The notes under the pieces: model-generated
What the model was told of the DNA's origin: nothing
The model's input: the letters and a program-made list of their open reading frames with translations, nothing else
Databases searched by the model: none
Translations under genes and position numbers: made by a program
Shown here: positions 13,410 to 14,672 of the stretch, piece by piece
How positions within the stretch are numbered: position 1 is the first letter of the stretch
Layout of the letters: the number at the start of each line of letters is the position of its first letter
Source of the DNA: Bacteriovoracaceae bacterium UBA2428
GTDB taxonomy: Bacteria; Bdellovibrionota; UBA2428
Direction of reading: 5' to 3'
Assembly: GCA_002343545.1 (NCBI GenBank)
Contig: DDRA01000173.1
Location: forward strand, 9,098-23,769
Length of the DNA stretch: 14,672 bases

Positions 13410-13527
13410 TTTTTTGGGTGTGCTCCCGCGCCCCCTTTGCGCTTCTCCGGCCGGCCGGCCCCAAGAACGCCGTTCTAGCTCCCGAGATTTATTCTTAATT
13501 TGTTCGCAACGCAGCGCACCCAAAAAA
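13410..13527. repeat. Long-range inverted repeat TTTTTTGGGTG(T/C)GC in tetR-cheA spacer
   Basis: TTTTTTGGGTGTGC (13410-13423) and GCGCACCCAAAAAA (13514-13527) are inverted copies matching at 13 of 14 positions, separated by 90 bases. They could be paired binding sites, ends of a small palindromic element, or arms of a large hairpin whose T-rich end would favour termination. The interior holds two further palindromes (CCGGCCGGCCGG and AGAACG-C-CGTTCT). Confidence 0.6.
13464..13476. promoter_or_regulatory. Operator-like dyad AGAACG-C-CGTTCT
   Basis: A perfect 6-bp half-site pair with a single central base lies in the tetR-cheA spacer. A 1-base centre cannot form an RNA hairpin loop, so a protein-binding dyad is the more sensible reading. 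The cognate regulator is unknown. Confidence 0.3.
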
Positions 13528-13591
13528 GGCCTCCAAAATTTCATAATTCCAATACTTATCCTCTCCCCGCGAAGCTCCGATAAGAGCCGTG

Positions 13592-14672
13592 ATGGATTTC
13601 GAACAAGAGCTCAAAGCCAGTTTTCTGGAAGAGGTCACCGGCCTTCTCGAAGAAGCGGAACGCTACTTCCTGCGGCTCGAGGAGAATCCCGAGGACAAGT
13701 CGATCCTCGACCAGATCTTCCGCGTGGCCCACAACGTGAAGGGAAGTTCGCGGGCCGTCGGCTTCGAGGAGCTGGGTACCTTCACGCACAAGTTCGAAAC
13801 CCTCCTGCTCCGATGCAAGACGGGCGAATTCGCCGTCACGCCGACGACGATCTCGCTGCTGCTCGCGTGCAACGATCATCTCGGGCGCTTCATCGAAGCG
13901 CTGCGCGGGGACTTCAACGCCTCGGTGCCGAGCGACGAGATCATCCAGCGCATCGAGAGCTTCACGCCCGCGGACGCGCTCGTCGAAGCTTCCCCGAATG
14001 AGGCGTCGGTTCCCGACGCGAGCGCCTTCGAAGAGCCCGCCGAAATCCACGCGGCCGACCTGCCGCCGCCCGCCGCCTTCGAATCCGAGGCTGATATTCT
14101 GGCCCGGCTCGACCAACCCTTCGTCGTCGCGGCGGACCCCGTCGTGAGCGAAGTCGCGACGCCGGTGCCGACGCCTTCCGTCGCCCCGACCCCGCCGCCG
14201 CTCGCGAGCGTGGCCGCTCCCACGCCCGCGGCGACCCCGTCGCCGAAGGCCGAGGGCGCGAAAGCCGCCGGCGGCAACACGCCCGCGCCGGAAGAAAGCA
14301 TTCGCGTCAGCTTGAGCCGACTCGAGCGGCTCGTGAACTTCGTCGGCGAGCTCGTCATCTTCCAGACCGTGCTCCAGGAGCAGGCCTACGGGTCGAACCC
14401 GACGCTTCTACGCCGCACCGTGCACCAGATGGGCAAGGTCACCAAGGAGATCCAGGATCTCTCGATGAGCCTGCGCATGGTGCCGCTCAAGCAGACCTTT
14501 CAGAAGATGCAGCGGATCGTCCGCGACACGTCTTCGGTCCTCAATAAGAAAGTCAAACTCCAGATCGAGGGCGAGGAAACCGAGGTCGACAAGACGATCG
14601 TCGAGTCGCTCGGCGATCCGCTCGTCCACCTTATCCGGAACGCCTGCGACCACGGCATCGAGACGCCCGAGG
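13592..14672 (+). CDS. cheA: Chemotaxis histidine kinase CheA, 3'-truncated by window end
   Basis: CheA autophosphorylates in response to chemoreceptors and passes phosphate to CheY and CheB. The window holds the first 360 residues. The N-terminal Hpt (P1) domain spans ~1-110 with phospho-acceptor His47 in RVAHNVKGSSRAVGFEEL. A Pro/Ala/Glu-rich linker (~125-233) follows, then the dimerisation helices (P3) from ~236 (ESIRVSLSRLERLVNFVGELVI, continuing to LSMSLRMVPLKQTFQKMQRIVRD). The ATPase domain has just begun with its N-box HLIRNACDHG (Asn350). I see no P2 CheY/CheB-docking domain between P1 and P3, only low-complexity sequence. The start is ATG 13592 (a GTG directly before it at 13589 is equivalent); the ribosome-binding site is weak (AAGAG). 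Whether a chemotaxis operon follows cannot be seen. Confidence 0.92.
   Translation, partial: MDFEQELKASFLEEVTGLLEEAERYFLRLEENPEDKSILDQIFRVAHNVKGSSRAVGFEELGTFTHKFETLLLRCKTGEFAVTPTTISLLLACNDHLGRFIEALRGDFNASVPSDEIIQRIESFTPADALVEASPNEASVPDASAFEEPAEIHAADLPPPAAFESEADILARLDQPFVVAADPVVSEVATPVPTPSVAPTPPPLASVAAPTPAATPSPKAEGAKAAGGNTPAPEESIRVSLSRLERLVNFVGELVIFQTVLQEQAYGSNPTLLRRTVHQMGKVTKEIQDLSMSLRMVPLKQTFQKMQRIVRDTSSVLNKKVKLQIEGEETEVDKTIVESLGDPLVHLIRNACDHGIETPE

Noticed and set aside
13571..13590. Sigma-28-like -10 element TCCGATAA before cheA
   Set aside because: It matches 7 of 8 bases of the flagellar/chemotaxis -10, but no TAAA-type -35 lies 15 bases upstream and the start site would fall at the start codon.

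Overview
The window reads as chromosomal DNA of a GC-rich Gram-negative bacterium. The envelope genes (a FadL-like outer-membrane barrel, several Sec signal peptides), a CheA chemotaxis kinase, and a style of secreted His/Cys protein that recalls Bdellovibrionota-type predators and their relatives all point that way. The phylum is an inference, because there is no rRNA or other marker gene here. The first ~70 bases are almost pure G and look like a contig-edge or sequencing artefact.

Layout. (1) Bases 1-1869 carry the 3' part of a GH3-type acyl-adenylate/amide synthetase, overlapped by a membrane fatty-acid desaturase. This pair is visibly less GC-rich than the rest of the window and is followed by a ~108-bp MITE-like palindromic repeat. 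(2) 1982-2269 has no convincing gene, only a terminator-like hairpin. (3) 2270-3556 is one continuous reading frame broken by a single in-frame TGA. It encodes a secreted protein whose second half carries spaced 'hydrophobic-GH' and 'hydrophobic-GAC' motifs reminiscent of clan CD (caspase-fold) His/Cys peptidases. (4) A TetA-like MFS exporter lies opposite a divergent thymidine kinase, which is coupled by a GTGA overlap to a SAM-methyltransferase-like gene. (5) Next come a Cys-rich secreted protein, MsrA, a coiled-coil inner-membrane protein, the FadL-like barrel and a DUF2288 protein. (6) A tiny secreted peptide faces a two-helix membrane protein, which is followed by a secreted GH15 glucoamylase of the eukaryote-like type. 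(7) A TetR regulator and an alpha/beta hydrolase form a translationally coupled operon on the minus strand. (8) An intergenic region rich in inverted repeats precedes cheA, which runs off the window end.

The gene order suggests separate small units rather than one pathway: a lipid-modification pair, nucleotide salvage plus a methyltransferase, envelope and oxidative repair functions, extracellular starch or glycogen degradation, a small regulated detoxification or esterase operon, and chemotaxis. A recurring architectural feature is convergent gene pairs whose 3' ends overlap by 4 to 63 bases with no terminator between them.

The strongest candidates for something new are the interrupted caspase-like secreted protein, the repeat-rich tetR-cheA spacer, and the unusually frequent overlapping convergent genes. 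I found no CRISPR array, tRNA, rRNA, transposase or phage gene.
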